From positions 87,127,398 through 87,191,397 of the forward strand of contig NC_134457.1 in NCBI RefSeq assembly GCF_047948215.1: DNA of 64,000 bases, read 5' to 3'. This document shows, piece by piece, positions 1 to 12,543 of the stretch (its first letter is position 1; each line of letters begins with the position of its first letter). Source of the DNA: Lycorma delicatula. Its lineage: Eukaryota > Arthropoda > Insecta > Hemiptera > Fulgoridae. The position numbers and the translations under genes are program-made. The notes beneath the pieces were generated by a model that saw only the letters and a list, made by a program, of their open reading frames with translations, searched no databases and was not told the origin of the DNA.

Positions 1-1310
1 CCTATTGACTATGCCTTCAATATTCTGCATAAAGTACAGCCCCGAATCCAAGATTACACCAAGATCTCTAATAGATGATACCCGTGGAAATGGAATGAAA
101 ATCGATCTTATATGTGGAAATTGTTGTCTTCCAAGAATAAATCACATGTTTGGTTCTTTGGAGGTTTATTGGAAAAAACTTCTGTCAAGCCGGTGTAGAA
201 ATACTGTTTATATTTTTCTGAAGTAGAAAAAGGTCTGCTGTTGATTTAATTGAAAAATAAATTTTAAGATCATCAGTAAAAATTTAAAACTCACAAGATA
301 TAACATTTTCAAAATCTTTAATAAAAATTAAGAATAAGAGCGATCCAAGTTTGGATCCTTACGGTACTCCTGATGTAGCAGAAAATACAGACTCTGACAG
401 ATGACCACCAAAGCAGACTGAAAATCGACGTTCAGATAAGTAAGAGGCCAGCCAAGCATTCATCTTCTGACTGAAACCAATGTTCTTGGTTTTTTCAATA
501 ACACCGGATGAGAGATCTTATCAAATGGTTTGGCAAAATCAAAGTAGATTGCATCAACCTGATCTCTTTGCTCAATTAACCCAGCAGAGTCCTGCAGAAA
601 AGAAGACCGATTTGTGCTAACTGAACGCCCCTGCATAAATCCATCCTGACACAGAGATACTGGAAGAGACATGGTTGTTGATATGGTCGTAGATAATAAG
701 CCCAAAAATTTTGGATAAGGAATTCAACAGAGAGATAGGATGAAAGTTCTGAAGCAGAGGAATACCAGGTTTAGGGATAACTATTGCACTTTCCAAGCTG
801 AAGGAAAAAGAGAAGATGCTAAACTCCAGTTGAACAGCGAAACTAGTACGGTCGAAATAACTTCATTAAGACCTTTGATAATGAACAAAGGAATCTCATC
901 TTCACCAGATGCAGAGTTAGCGTTGAGTAGACAGGTAACTTTGGAAACGGAGGACAAAGGGATAAAGATGCAGTAGGAATGTTCAGGATATGAAGATTAC
1001 AGGCAGGAGGGTTATAGATGAGGTCGGATGATGGATCGTGAAAAACAGACTGAAAATATTCGCTAAATCTTTTGGTTATTAGCTTTAAATCTGAAACAAC
1101 TCTACCATCAATTATAGGAGCAGGTGATTAATTATTTGTCTTATGCTTAGAAACATAAATCCATAAGTTCTTCTATCTGAAATGCAAATCATTTTCATAT
1201 TTCCTAGCAAGTATAGTTTTAGCATTAGCAATCGCTCTTTTAGCATGTCGACGAAGTTCGGAAAACTTGCGGTAGTTCTCTAGTAGACCCGTCCTTCTGA
1301 ATCGATCATG
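1..1310 (-). pseudogene. LINE reverse transcriptase, CR1/Jockey type, decayed
   Basis: The minus strand reads as the reverse transcriptase of a non-LTR retrotransposon. It runs from a linker after 1314 through the fingers and palm to the window edge. At 705-460 the frame has GFMQGRS followed by IYFDFAKPFDKISH, the usual 'FDFSKAFDKVSH' block. At about 400-250 it has SGVP, a stop where Q is expected, then GSKLGSLLFLIF and TDDLKIYF, the catalytic DD block. Stops and frame changes are frequent, so the copy is dead. It is the 3' part of the element whose ORF1 and endonuclease lie at 3506-1650, and the left window edge cuts it. Confidence 0.85.
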
Positions 1311-1313
1311 GGC

Positions 1314-2255
1314 TTACTTTTTCTTTTTCAAAAGCACAGGCATCTCTTTATTGAACCAAGGGGGGAGTTTATTTCCTTTACGACATGTGATAGGAAAGTG
1401 TTTCTTATTTGCACGCGTGATAATATCTTTAAATTTTAAGATCGCGACATTCAAATCAGTTGATAATAAAACATTACTCGACTCGCAATATTTTACATTG
1501 TTATAAAGAGCATCATAATTATTTCGATCGTACAAAAAAATAAAGTTTATTTGTATCTGCCTTGATGGCATCAATGGCATGTACAATTTACAAAATGAAG
1601 GATGAAAAACATCAGGTTTCATAAGACCCACAATTTCCTCTATCGACACACGACAGTTTTTAAAAATTAAATCAAGGTTTCCAGAAAAACCTGGGCTGGT
1701 AGACTTAAAAATAAAACTTCCAGGTACATAAAATCAATAAATTGAAATATGGAAACAGCCCGCTGTTTAGAGTAATAGCCGATGTCTGCAGAAAAACCTC
1801 TCGTTTTCTAATTAATTCCAGGTGCATTAAAATCCTCTAGAAATAACACATTCACTGATAAGAAATCAATAAGGCCACTCAGCGTTTCCAGATACCGACC
1901 AAAATACTCAGTCGTTGAAGAAGGCGAGAGGTAAATGTTGCCAATAAGATGATTTTTCAAACTTGGGCGAAATATCTCAATCTAGATTGTTTCTGGAAAA
2001 ACTTTAAGATCGCTTCTTCTAAGTCATTTTAAATTCGATCTTATTGCCTTTGCAGAGCCATCACTTCTCTTCACAGTAGTATCATAAATACGATCTACTC
2101 TAAACGTTTTATAGCGAGTAGAAAAGATGTCGACATCGGCGTGGAGATTTCCCAACCAAGTCCCACAATTTCGGCCTCGGAATTAACCAATGAGGCAAAG
2201 AATTCACCTTGTTTCGTGCGAAGACCGCGGACATTTTAATAATGAATTTTCAACA
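1314..2255 (-). pseudogene. LINE apurinic-type endonuclease and linker, decayed
   Basis: On the minus strand, right after the end of ORF1, the translation contains NVRGLRTKQGEFFASLVNSE and EIVGLGWE. This matches the start of the APE-like endonuclease of CR1/Jockey-type LINEs. Near 1900-1815 comes IGNIYLSPSSTTEYF and LFLEDFNAPGIN, matching the 'YLPP...GDFN.PG' block with G changed to E. The linker at 1649-1314 ends in KLPPWFNKEM before the reverse transcriptase, a typical joint in these elements. Several stops and frame changes show decay. Confidence 0.85.
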
Positions 2256-2294
2256 TATCCATCGTTGCATTTGGCTTATCCATCCTCTGCTGGA

Positions 2295-3506
2295 TTATTT
2301 TCTGAAAATATCCTTTCTTAAGGGACCGTAGAAAGGTGCCAGCAATGTGCCGGAAAGCCAAGCCTCCGGATCGGTAAGCTGTGCGAATTCCGAAGCGTGT
2401 ACTTCAACAAAAAATGAATTATAATGTTCTCGTTTTGTTTTTAATATTAAACATTTAATATGTTTAAAGTTCTTGTCCTTCAACAGATTTTTAATCCTAG
2501 CCACAGTAACTTTCATATTAAATCTGCACACAAATAGCAATTTCATCTTTGGTCTTACCATATTTGTATGAGCCTTAGCTAAGCTAAAACTGCACTTTTG
2601 GGCTTTCACTCTCTTTTTCAAGGAAGACCAATCATCAACCTTCCCAACGTCTGGCTCAGAGACCACTTTGTGTCTCTTACGTTTAATTTCTGTCCATGCA
2701 GATTCTTCAACGACTTCTCTGGAGTTTCAGTGTTATCATTAAAATACTTATAAACTAAGGGTGGGGAAGACTTGCTAACAGTAGTAGGATTGGAATCAGA
2801 AGTAATAGGCCAAGAGGATACAGAAACATGTACAGGATTAATGGCAGTATTGAGGTTATTGGTTCTTCTTACTATTCAATGAAATTGAATAGTAAGTAGA
2901 GGTAAAAGGATATTTTTAAATGAAGCAGAAGAATAGGAAGGGATGGAATTTCCAGCAACGGGTGGAAGAACATAGAACGGAAGCTAAAGATTGGAAAATA
3001 GTGAGTCGATCTTTCTCACTCCTCATGAATGACTCCTTAAGGATTATATTTTCTTCATGTAGACGCGTAAATTCTGTTTTTACTTAATTCATTTCAGCTT
3101 GCAGCAACCGGAGAATCTCCAATATTCCTTCTTCGATTGAAATTTGAATTGAACATCGCGCAAAAAGTTAAAAGCGGGTGTATTGGAAGAAATAAATATC
3201 CTTGAATTAAATATCGTTAGTATTGTTAGTACTGGATGTAGATTTAACCAAAATACCACTGTCCGTCTCGTTTCCAGAATTCTCAATAAGACATTTAATC
3301 GTACTATCCTCATTAACAATTGATTTATTTGCCAAGCATGTGTAGCACTTGAAGTTGCTCGCTTTTAAATATATCGAATAATCCTCCTGACTTAACTTTA
3401 GGCGCTGGATATGAAAAATATTTCCACATTGTCTGCATTTTAAACGTTTCTGCTTTCCATAAAAGCAATCGTCACAAAAGGGACATCTATATTTTTTGCC
3501 TGCCAT
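2295..3506 (-). pseudogene. LINE ORF1 with PHD-like zinc finger, decayed
   Basis: ORF1 of the same element starts at the ATG at 3506 (MAGKKYRCPFCDDCF). Its N-terminus has paired cysteines, CPFCDDC, CRQCGNIFH and CYTC, like the PHD-type finger at the start of ORF1 in CR1/L2-group LINEs. The frame stops at 3207. The C-terminal part reopens at 2666-2295 in another frame, with RFNMKVTVARIKNLLKD and DPEAWLSGTLLAPFYGPLR, and ends just before the endonuclease. The product would be an RNA-binding coat protein of the LINE particle. At least one frame break lies between 3207 and 2666. Confidence 0.7.
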
Positions 3507-3900
3507 GACGGCCAGTCCTACAGGAACAAATAAGCTAATAAGAGATCGTAACTCTAAAAAGTGACCTAAAACTAAGAAGTGAGTAGTATCTGAAAAATGT
3601 GGTCTACTGCTTGGCCGTGGAGTAGGACGGTTGAACACAACTCGACTGTTACCGCTAGACCTAATAGAATAGGATTGCGACTAACCAAGATGTTAATGGC
3701 AATAGATGTTCGCGTTGGCTTTTTGGCCGCTCCCTGGATACCTCAGTCCAATGGGTCTTGGGAAACGAGATTAGATGACCAGTAACCTTGGCGGGGAGAC
3801 GTTGCCCGGACTGCACTGGTGCCTCAGAAGGAGACACACACTAGGAGGTAAGCCAACTTTTTACTTAGATAACAAATGGCCGGGACTGGCCCAAAACAGC
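3507..3900 (-). other. Probable 5' untranslated part of the LINE at 1-3506
   Basis: This stretch upstream of ORF1 is richer in G+C than its surroundings and has no convincing ORF. That fits a LINE 5' UTR with an internal promoter. The exact 5' end is not visible and no target-site duplication was identified. Confidence 0.35.
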
Positions 3901-4159
3901 AGAACCAAAAGAAGCAATAGTAAGAAACTAATAATCTGAATAATATTTATAAAAGCACATGAAATTCAACTTATCAGAAGAGCACCACATTAAGTATAAA
4001 TTTTAACATAAATGAAAAGTTATTCGACTGAAGTAATTAAAACTCCTACTTTTGTAAGAGTTTTAATTAATAAAGAGTTTCAATCAATCCAAAACATATT
4101 AAATTATAAATCATTAAAAGGGTTACTTTTACATTTTTATAAAAGAATATACGTATCTA

Positions 4160-4470
4160 ACATGTATTATATTGTCAAAAAATGTGTTATTAAACTGATA
4201 TATAGATCAGGGGTTAAGACAGATGTAATAAATTACTAACCTATAGCAGGAATTTCAATATTTATGAAGAAATATTAGGCCTTTAATTTTTTAAAAACGA
4301 CTAAAATATTGTATTGAGCAAATCATTTTTCATGCATCACAATATGGATTCATACCAAAAAGATCAACCACACAACTTTTTGAAGCTGTAATCTATGAAA
4401 TAAATAGAAGGAAATATTGTGTTACTTTGTTTCTAGATTTAAAAAAGCTTTCGATAAATAAATTATGATT
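4160..4470 (+). pseudogene. LINE reverse transcriptase fragment
   Basis: The plus strand reads KLIYRSGVKTDVINY, stop, PIAGIS, which matches the 'PIYKSGDKTDVNNYRPISVLS' region of LINE reverse transcriptases. After a frame change comes QYGFIPKRSTTQLFEA and CVTLFLDLKKAFDK, the next conserved block. Only about 100 codons survive. The family looks different from the LINE at 1-3506 and may be the same as the fragment at 14690-15420. Confidence 0.7.
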
Positions 4471-4479
4471 TATTATCAA

Positions 4480-5270
4480 ATAAATTAGAAAAAATAGGTC
4501 TCTTTTTTAGACCGATTTTAACCTCTTTCATACAGTTAATTTCAGTTTTCTTTTTATAAAAATAGTTAAATATTTGTTTAGTAAGATAATATTCTAAAAA
4601 GGCTTCCAAACAAAAATAATTTTCATTTTTCATTGTTATTAAATTTTCTGTGTTCGTAAATTTTTCGTTATATCTCAGTTTACAACTGCCATTTTTCATA
4701 AACTGGGCCTAGAGTAACCACCGTAAATAAATCTGGCATTTTGCAAGATATGACGTCATGCGCTCTGATATGTCACGTGACAAACGGGCTTTATTTTTAC
4801 TTATTTATTTTCTGAAAATATTAAATAATCTTAAATAAATTAACAAATTAGTTTCATTTTCAATATATTTAGATTCAAACAATTGTAGAAAACAGAATTC
4901 AATCAGGTTTTCCCTTACTGCCATCTAGCCTATCGCGCTTGTAAGAAAATAATAGAGAAAGAATAAACTGATGATGATTCAGAGGAGTCTATATTACATG
5001 AATTTATAAACAACGGAACTTTCGCTATTGAGCAGAGAGCTTGGAGATTACTCAAAACCCACCGCTCAGCAGCAAAGTAAACCAATAATATGATACTTCA
5101 TATCATATTATTGGACTTCAGTTTCGGAAATACAGGTTGTCTCATTCCTATGATGGTGTTGTGAACAGTGAATGATACTGTGCGATGCTGGTAAAACCTT
5201 TTATTGAACCAACCTTTTACTTAGTAACATTAAGTACATTGTATAAAAGTCACAGACTTTGATTTTAGCA
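4480..5270. other. No gene seen; one perfect AT-rich hairpin
   Basis: AT-rich DNA without a convincing ORF. At 5082-5114 there is a perfect inverted repeat with 14-bp arms (CCAATAATATGATA) and a 5-base loop, just left of a transposase remnant. It may mark a transposon edge, but no partner copy was found. Confidence 0.4.
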
Positions 5271-5281
5271 TGTTGAAGTAT

Positions 5282-5580
5282 CAATCAAATGTCCACTGAA
5301 AACATTTTCACATCAAGAAATATGTTTCCTAGATCACTTATTTTGCATTATGATGACATAAATTGGTCTTCCTGGTCACTGTATCTTTCAGCAGTGGATT
5401 TTACTTTTTGGAGTTATTTAACAGTCAAGATCAATGAGACATGGTCAGCAGATATCCCTCAGTTAAAGGAATGTATTTGAGAGGTCATAAGTATAATCCT
5501 ATAGGAGTTCTTAAAAAATATCATTCATTATCTTCAAGATAGATTAAAACAATTGTTTGAAAATGACGGTAGACTTTTAA
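5282..5580 (+). pseudogene. Mariner-superfamily transposase, C-terminal fragment
   Basis: The translation has RNMFPRSLILHYDDINWSSW, then SLYLSAVDFTFWSYLTVKI and PQLKECI. These line up with the C-terminus of the DUF4817-type mariner-related transposases common in insects ('FP.R.I...G.I.WPPRSPDLTPLDFFLWGYLK'). The catalytic Asp block is represented by LSAVDFTFW. There is no start codon and the N-terminal half is missing, so it is a dead fragment. Confidence 0.6.
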
Positions 5581-5589
5581 TAAACATCG

Positions 5590-6039
5590 TTAAAAAAAAA
5601 AATAGGTTGTATTATCTTAAATTATATTTATTTCTATTATATCATTCCATTAAATACTATTTATTTCTACTGTCATAAATTGTAAGTTTCTAAAAAAACA
5701 TGATCTCATAATATTATTCATTCAGCTATCAGTTATTTATGCCCCAACCTATACTATGTTAAAATAGTTAAGAGATAAGATACAACTTAAGTCATAATAA
5801 AGTGCCCTCTACTGTTAAACAACCTAACCACTAAAATTGACCTCATAGTTACAAAATAAAATAAATTTACCATCAGATGATCAGTTATGGCTGACAACTC
5901 TCTTTTTTTTGTTTTATAATAAGGAATGAATTTTATAGCTTACAAAATATTTTGTAGGTTGGCATGAAATAAGAGAGCATTTATATTGTGTAATAGAACA
6001 CTTGCGCCTTCACCCTTCAAGCAGCTTTAATGTCGTACT
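5590..6039. other. AT-rich, nothing recognised
   Basis: No ORF or repeat that I can name; several short A/T homopolymer runs. Confidence 0.5.
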
Positions 6040-6178
6040 TAAATCAAGTGTTTTTTTTATTTTTTTTTAATTTCCACAACCACCGTTAGGTATTAGCTTC
6101 AGAGGATGAAATGAATGACAATTTTTGTAGTGTGTGAAAATGCCATGCCTGACCGGGATTCGAACCCGGGACCTCCGG
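6040..6178 (-). repeat. tRNA-derived SINE, family 1, 5'-truncated
   Basis: Read on the minus strand, a box-B/T-arm block (GGTTCGAATCCCGGTC) is followed by AGGCATGGCATTTTCACAC, then TCATTCATTTCATCCTCTGA and an A-rich end. The same order occurs in the longer copy at 46468-46612. Box A is missing here, so this is not a tRNA gene. Confidence 0.8.
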
Positions 6179-6179
6179 A

Positions 6180-6760
6180 TGACCAAGTGTTTGCAAACAG
6201 AAAGATTCACAAATGTAGCTGACATCTCAATGACAGCTGAGATCTCTTATTTATTCATTTTTTTAATGGTTTTAATTCAAAAAAAGTAGCAAACAAATCT
6301 GCAAGCCCTAATAATCATAGCAAGTAAAAGATTTTATTTACTAACTAAAAATTTCATTTGATATTAAATATTTAAAACATTTTTGGAAGATAATGAAAAC
6401 ATTGAACCTTTTATTATCCTTTTTTCCATATTCTTAAAATTATATATACAAGAATATTTTTTTGAAATGACAAACCAAACAAAATTAAATAATTATGATT
6501 TTTTTTAAATTATACATTGTTTCCATCATTCTTGAAACTATCTTTCCAGCTGCTGCTGTTCTCAATCTGGTGTCAGCTACCTGGTGTTATTGCTGGCAGT
6601 TTTTGTTGTAGCTAAGCAGACATATGTTTAGAATAAGTTGAAAAGAATGTTGATTTGAATTTTGTTTCTTCTCTTAGTAGGTTACACTGTTCTATATTTA
6701 ATACCTTTGTATATTTAACCATGTTCCAATGTGTTAAAATATGATTTGTGTGTGTGAATG

Positions 6761-6791
<31 letters not shown>

Positions 6792-8530
6792 GAGTGGTAG
6801 ATGAATTTGTAATTTTCATCTATGACATGCACATGCTGATGTAATGCTGGCAAAAATGTTGATTGGAGATTTTTAAAGTGTTCATTATATCTGTGTTAAA
6901 GATCCAGTTTAACTAATCTAGAATATTAGGCAGTCAGAGCAGCTCAGTTTATATATTCCAGAGGAATTTTATTTTTTGATGACTGTATTGTGTGGCTAAT
7001 GGTTTCTTTTGCACTGATTATTATTTAAAGTTCACATTGCACTCAAAGATCTCGAAAGATATAACTTAATTATTAAAAATAATCAATAATTTTCATGCAA
7101 TTTTACAGAAGTGGGTACAGGCAATGAATATGTTGCTATTTGCTAAGAAGCAGCAGTTACAATAAATCAAGTATCCATAACACTTCTGAAATTATTCATG
7201 TTTCTATTTGTCTTTCCTTACTAAATTGTAATTTTTACTCCAAACTACACACTGAATTTACTGAATTAATATCTATATTTTCTTGTCCTACTACCTACCT
7301 CCGTGTTAACAATAGAAGATTTTAATAGGCATCATGTCTGTCAGTGCTAAAATTCTTGTTCCATCTGGGAACATATGAGAATATTAAAAACATTTGGTAA
7401 ATTTAAAGCTGTGTCTTCTCAATAATTGCTTGACTATGTTTTCCATTGTTCACTGGTAAGTGGACAAGCATGGGCATAGTGGTACTTCTCCAGCTTTCAA
7501 TTTTCCATCATGTACCATCTTGAGAAAGAAATCAGTTTGCACCTGTGCTAGGCCATCATATGTAGAACCTTGCTGTAGTCCACATTGAGTCTATGCCTCA
7601 ATTATCTCGGTGTAGAACTTCCATTATATTTGCCCTTATTTGACAAAAAAAAGGTATCTTTTATTAAAAACGTATACTTTTATTGCCTAAAGGTTTCAAA
7701 CTCTCTGATATAATCATGGGTTTATAAACTCTTGAGTTTAAAATATAATACTCGACTTCTTTGTCCAAAAAAAAATCTTTTTTTTAAACGGCATGATCAT
7801 TACAATTTCATATTAATTTAAAAAGTTACTTCTTTGTTACGCTGAAAATTATATTACATTGTAAGTTTGGATACTGAATTTTCTTTCCTCTCTCCATCAA
7901 ATAGTGATAATGAATGACTTCAGATGTATTTCTCAGCTGTCTATTGTTTACTCTCTTTGGAAGGTTTCTCAAATATTTTCTCAGAAAAATTTTAGAAATT
8001 TTTTGGTTTGTGAAAGATTTAAATTCTTGCCTGTAAGTAGCTGCTGAGATTTCTTAACAATAAATAATACTGGTACATTGAGATCCATGTTAGCAAATAA
8101 ATATTTTATATGTAACAAAAGAAAAATCAGTTAATAATCATAAATGAAGGACAATTTTAAAATGTTTGTATTCCTTAAAGCAGCCTTAAAAAATACATAT
8201 TAGTGGATCCACTTGTCCAACAACCATGAACTTAAACAAATTTCTCACATGCAGGCATAAATCCCTGAATACAACATAAGATAATCTTCCATAAAATATG
8301 GAAGAAAAAACTTTTTATAACAATCTGTAAAACTTATTTTAAATTTGACAATACTAGAAGTAGTTCTTATATGAAAACAATTTTTATTAAAACAGATCAC
8401 TGCATGTTACTGAACTATAAGTATTATACTGAAGTATGTTAATTCATTAACTAAACATGAACTATTTGTTTTGGATTAAATCTGCAAGCTTGGGTTATTG
8501 CTAGAATAAATCCCTTGCCATTGTGAATTT
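6180..8530. other. Non-coding DNA with a (GA)n microsatellite
   Basis: No supported gene. A GA microsatellite occupies about 6770-6794. Short ORFs such as 7140-7325 have no recognisable content. Confidence 0.5.
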
Positions 8531-8533
8531 ATT

Positions 8534-8815
8534 CAAATCAATAATTAATTTGTAACACCGAAAACCAAGTTATTATTTCTTTTCTGAAATTTGATGATTA
8601 GAATATAAGTATCAGACTACATAAATGGAGACCTCATCATTCTTAAAATTCCTCATCTTAATGCAAATTAATTAAAATCAATAACTGAGTTCTGCAACAC
8701 CGAAAACAAACTTTATTTCTTTTCTGATATTTGACGATTAAAACATAAATATTAGATTACATAAACGGAGATCTCATCATTCTAAAAATTGTTAAAATTC
8801 CTCATCTTAATTAAA
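8534..8815. repeat. Diverged tandem duplication, unit about 140 bp
   Basis: Two adjacent copies, about 8534-8660 and 8676-8815, share the order AATCAATAA, CAACACCGAAAAC (TAACACCGAAAAC in the first), TTATTTCTTTTCTGA, ACATAAATGGAGACCTCATC (with ACGGAGAT in the second) and CCTCATCTTAA. Scattered substitutions show it is old. The function is unknown. Confidence 0.7.
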
Positions 8816-8819
8816 TTCA

Positions 8820-10440
8820 CTGTCTGATTCATCCTCCAAAGCAGCAGTAACATTAATTCCTTTTATCACTAATATCAAATGTTCTTGTACAGTAATTTAC
8901 CTTTCCTGTTCAGGTAAAGCTACTGCTTCATTCAATAAGTCATCAGTAAAAATCCCATATAACATATTTCCTTCTGCAACAATTTATTTCTTCTTGAAAA
9001 CCCTATAGTTTAACCCATCATACCAACATGCAATCTTGCAAAGGATAGAATTGGTATATGTAGGTTAAGCTAAATGTGTGCTGTTTAAAGACAATATGTC
9101 TTTCTTTGTTACATTTCATGATAACCACAACTATTACATCATTTTTTGTAAAAAAAATCCCTGTTCAATGATTCCATCTCCTTCAGCTTGGTGTTTCCAG
9201 TTTCAGAACTCTTAAAACCTCAGAGGAAGGCAATTTACAACTAATGGCAGTTGCTAATCCACTTATGTGGCTATTTCCTACAACTAGGGCAATAATACAA
9301 TTTACAAGGGAAACTATAAAAATCCCTCTCTTCAATTACTTGTCTATTCAAATGCAGTTGCTCAGACAATCTGCCCCAAATCATTAACATAATAATACAC
9401 TTACTTACTTTACTAAGGAAGTAAAGTCTTCTGAAACACTTCTCAACTGTACACTCATTCCAAATATTGTTGTATAAATTGTTTTAAAATCAACTACAAT
9501 CTCACCCAAAGATGGAGAATAGACATTTATACACAACAAAAAAATTAAATATTTTTTTTAGCAATGGCTGAATTTGTGGCAAACTTGTTGACGTTGATTG
9601 AAGTGACATGTTAAATAAGAGGTATACATATGTATCTGTGTTATTTTAAAGAAAAAAAAAGGTTGAGTTCAGATATTTTTTTATGAATATTGCACCTAAA
9701 ATTAAACTTCCTCAAATAAAAAATTTCCGTTAAACAAATTTAAATGATTTAAAATACATTCTATTGTTTACAACACTTAATTCAATTAGAAACATAATGT
9801 AAATGGATAACTAATGGAGCTGTGATGTCAGTCTAATTAGAATATTTATATTAAAATATTATTTACATGCTTTAAAATAATTATGTATCTAAGTGTTAAA
9901 CAAACAAGTAAACAATGTAGTAAATAAATAAAAAATGTATGACATACAAGATTTTTTAGTACAATTTGGTATGTTTGACTGCGTATTTTCATTTCACATT
10001 CATATATATTTGTTAAATATTTCTTTAAACTAGATAATACACATTTAGTTTGTTTAGTAACTGCTGTATTAATCAATATTTTCAACTTGTAGAGTTTACT
10101 TTTTAAAACTACAGTTTACATTTTCATTTTTTTTAAAGTATTATTAATGTTGGAATTACTGAAATCATATAAATACTTTTTAATACAGTTGTGGTCTATA
10201 ATTTTACTGAGTACTGGAAGAAAGCATTTAACATATATGTGCATGTTTTTTTATTTTCCACGATGAATATAGAAATTGTAAGTATATATATATATTTTTT
10301 TTTACTTATTATTTTTTTCTTTCTATATATTTATTTTTTTTGGTTTATCTTAATAAAAATTCAGCTACTTTTAACCAATGTAAACCAAACGTTTTACACT
10401 GCAGTAAGTCTGCAGTATTGTCTATGAACAGTAGCAAGAT
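8820..10440. other. Non-coding; weak minus-strand coding trace
   Basis: About 9060-8820 on the minus strand reads like a decayed protein end (GNMLYGIFTDDLLNEAVALP, then ALEDESDSEF). This acidic tail is common in transposase-like proteins, but I cannot name the family. The rest is AT-rich and contains no supported gene. Confidence 0.3.
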
Positions 10441-10449
10441 TCAACATAT

Positions 10450-10740
10450 GGTATTCTTTTTCTCAAGAGGTGTTAGAGTTTGGTCAAGTACCCCTGAGCT
10501 TTGACCACATCGCTTGAAGTGAATCTTCATCCAGTGAGCCATTTCCTGAAGTTTGGGATAAGGAAGTAATCACTAGGATCCAAGTACAGCAGTTGTAGAG
10601 AAGCACTTCGATGAATAGATCATGGAGTTATGTAACAAAACAACCCAAGACATGTTTGCAGGAAAATTATTGCAGTGAAAGAGCACTTTCATTTTGGCCA
10701 GATGTGGTTGTTTAGCCTGAATTTAGCTCTTCATTCAATT
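10450..10740 (-). pseudogene. Mariner transposase, C-terminal fragment
   Basis: The minus strand reads YLDPSDYFLIPNFRKWLTG, a stop, then RFTSSDVVKAQGYLTKL. This matches the mariner/SETMAR C-terminus 'SPDLAPSDYFLFPNLKKWLGGKRFSSNEEV', including the third catalytic Asp (LDPSD). An internal stop and upstream frame changes show that it is inactive. About 90 residues remain of a family that is usually near 345. Confidence 0.75.
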
Positions 10741-11094
10741 ACGGTAATATGGTAGAGATATTACAAAAATGTTCTTTTAATCAGTTATACCAATGTATTA
10801 AAATATTTTTTGTTTGTATTTTCATCATGTATTACATTATGTCTTTTCTGAATTAAATATGGTACAATCTAAGGTGGACTTTATCAATCTGTTAATCTCA
10901 TTATTCTTAGACATCTTATACATTCTGTATGAGTAATACCAATCCAAGAACACTTTTAAACTTAGAAAGAGTTTGATAAACAAGTCCAGGTGTACAGGTC
11001 TTTCTATACCAAGAAAGAAGCTAAAAATAAAGCAGATTCACTAGCTGTAAAGATTTCATCAAAGTAAAAGAAAGAAAGAAACATGGTTAAATTG

Positions 11095-11830
11095 TTTTAC
11101 TTACTTACTTTGTTGGGACTTCACTTATGATCTCTCACACTATATTTCTCCAAACATCCTGACTCTCAGCAACCCTACTCCATTCCTCATTCTCATCCTC
11201 CACATTATCTCCCTCTCAGTCTTCCTACCTTTCTTCTTCCATCCAGTTTTCCAGCAAACATTTTTCTAACTGCTCTATCCTGTGGCATTCTTTTGACATG
11301 CCCAACTCATCTAATTCTCCATCATTTCCTTATGGCAATCAATTCCCCAAAAATCTGTTCCAACTTTACGATACTCTCATCCTTCATTCATTTCCCTCTT
11401 TCACTGGACCACATAGTTTCTTTAAACTTTTCTCTCCACCTCCACAAGTTATGTTATCATTTATTGCAACTATCCATGTTTCTGATCCATACATGACTAA
11501 ACACCTTTCAAACATACCTTTCAAACACCTCATCCAAATTTATGCCTTATTCTCTTTTTACTTCTCGCCTTCTTTGTACTTTGTCTTCTCTTTGTTGACT
11601 AGGTGTCCCAATTCTTTTGTTGTCCTGTTTCCATAGCACTAAACCCTTCTACTAGGTCTCTTTGATTTTTAGATAATAAAGCTATATTATTTACATAAGT
11701 TAATACCTTCTATTAAACATTGTCTCTCCTAGATTTATACCCAGTTGCTTAGTCACCTTCTCAAGCAATGTCTTAGACTAGAGGATTAAAATCCCTTAAT
11801 TGCCTTAAACATCTAACCCCTCCACTGTAC
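11095..11830 (-). pseudogene. LINE reverse transcriptase, C-terminal half, decayed
   Basis: The minus strand carries YVNNIALLSKNQRDLVEGF, a diverged 'FADDIALLAE' active-site block with the DD replaced by NN. Later comes VGHVKRMPQDRAVRKMFAGK then LDGRRKVGRLRGR, the 'GHV.RM...R..KK...GRRPRGRPR' tail typical of one broad class of insect LINE polyproteins. Many stops are present. The open plus-strand frames at 11293-11636 are shadows of this. Confidence 0.65.
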
Positions 11831-11834
11831 TTCT

Positions 11835-12540
11835 GCATGTTGTTTTTTGTAATGTCATTTTAATGAGACTTCTAAACTTTATGAGTATCCAGAATTTCTC
11901 CATAACTTTCAGAAATTTTTTTCTGATAATGCTGTTCTGTGTCTGTTAAATGTATGTAGAATTGGCAGTTAAATCTATGTCGAATTTAGCTTAAGTTTAT
12001 ACACAAAGAATTTCACCAGAATTTGCCTGATACAAAAGATGTGATCTACAAAGTATAGTATAAAACGGTGTATTGTCAAAATGTCACATGTATCACTCAA
12101 CAGTGATCACTAATCTCTCTAAGCATTAGTATACATAGTTAAAAAATGTTACTGTACTCAAAATAATAGATAAATAACTCTATTCTTTGTTCTATTTTTA
12201 TTCTGCAGCATATCTATTTTTATTTAAGTGCATATGAGTCATGTGCATCCTTTTTTCTAATTTTATCATAAGCAAATTGGTGAAATGAACTTTCAAAGTT
12301 ACAGTTCCCTAATTTAAAAATGCATTCAGCAATGCTGGATTATAGAAGTTCATAACTATATTAATCCAACTGTTTGATTACAGAGCTTGAGTAGTTGTAA
12401 ATCTTAGTCCTTCATTTGATTTGACCTATTTCTATTGTACTAATCTTCTAAGGAAATTTCTAAACCTTGCGACAAACTTTGACCAAGAATTGCTGATGTT
12501 CCGAAAAAAGAAATTGATTAATATTTAATTTAACTTTCAG
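11835..12540. other. Non-coding, ends in a 3' splice site
   Basis: No gene seen. The last bases, TTTAATTTAACTTTCAG at about 12524-12540, form a good splice acceptor directly before the exon at 12541. Confidence 0.5.
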
Positions 12541-12543
12541 ACA

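Noticed and set aside
6140..6175. tRNA gene (T-arm with GGTTCGAATCCCGGTC on the minus strand)
   Set aside because: No box A and no pairing acceptor stem; the flanks continue as the SINE body found at 46468-46612.
11293..11636. Secreted or membrane proteins on the plus strand
   Set aside because: These frames are shadows of the decayed LINE polyprotein on the minus strand.
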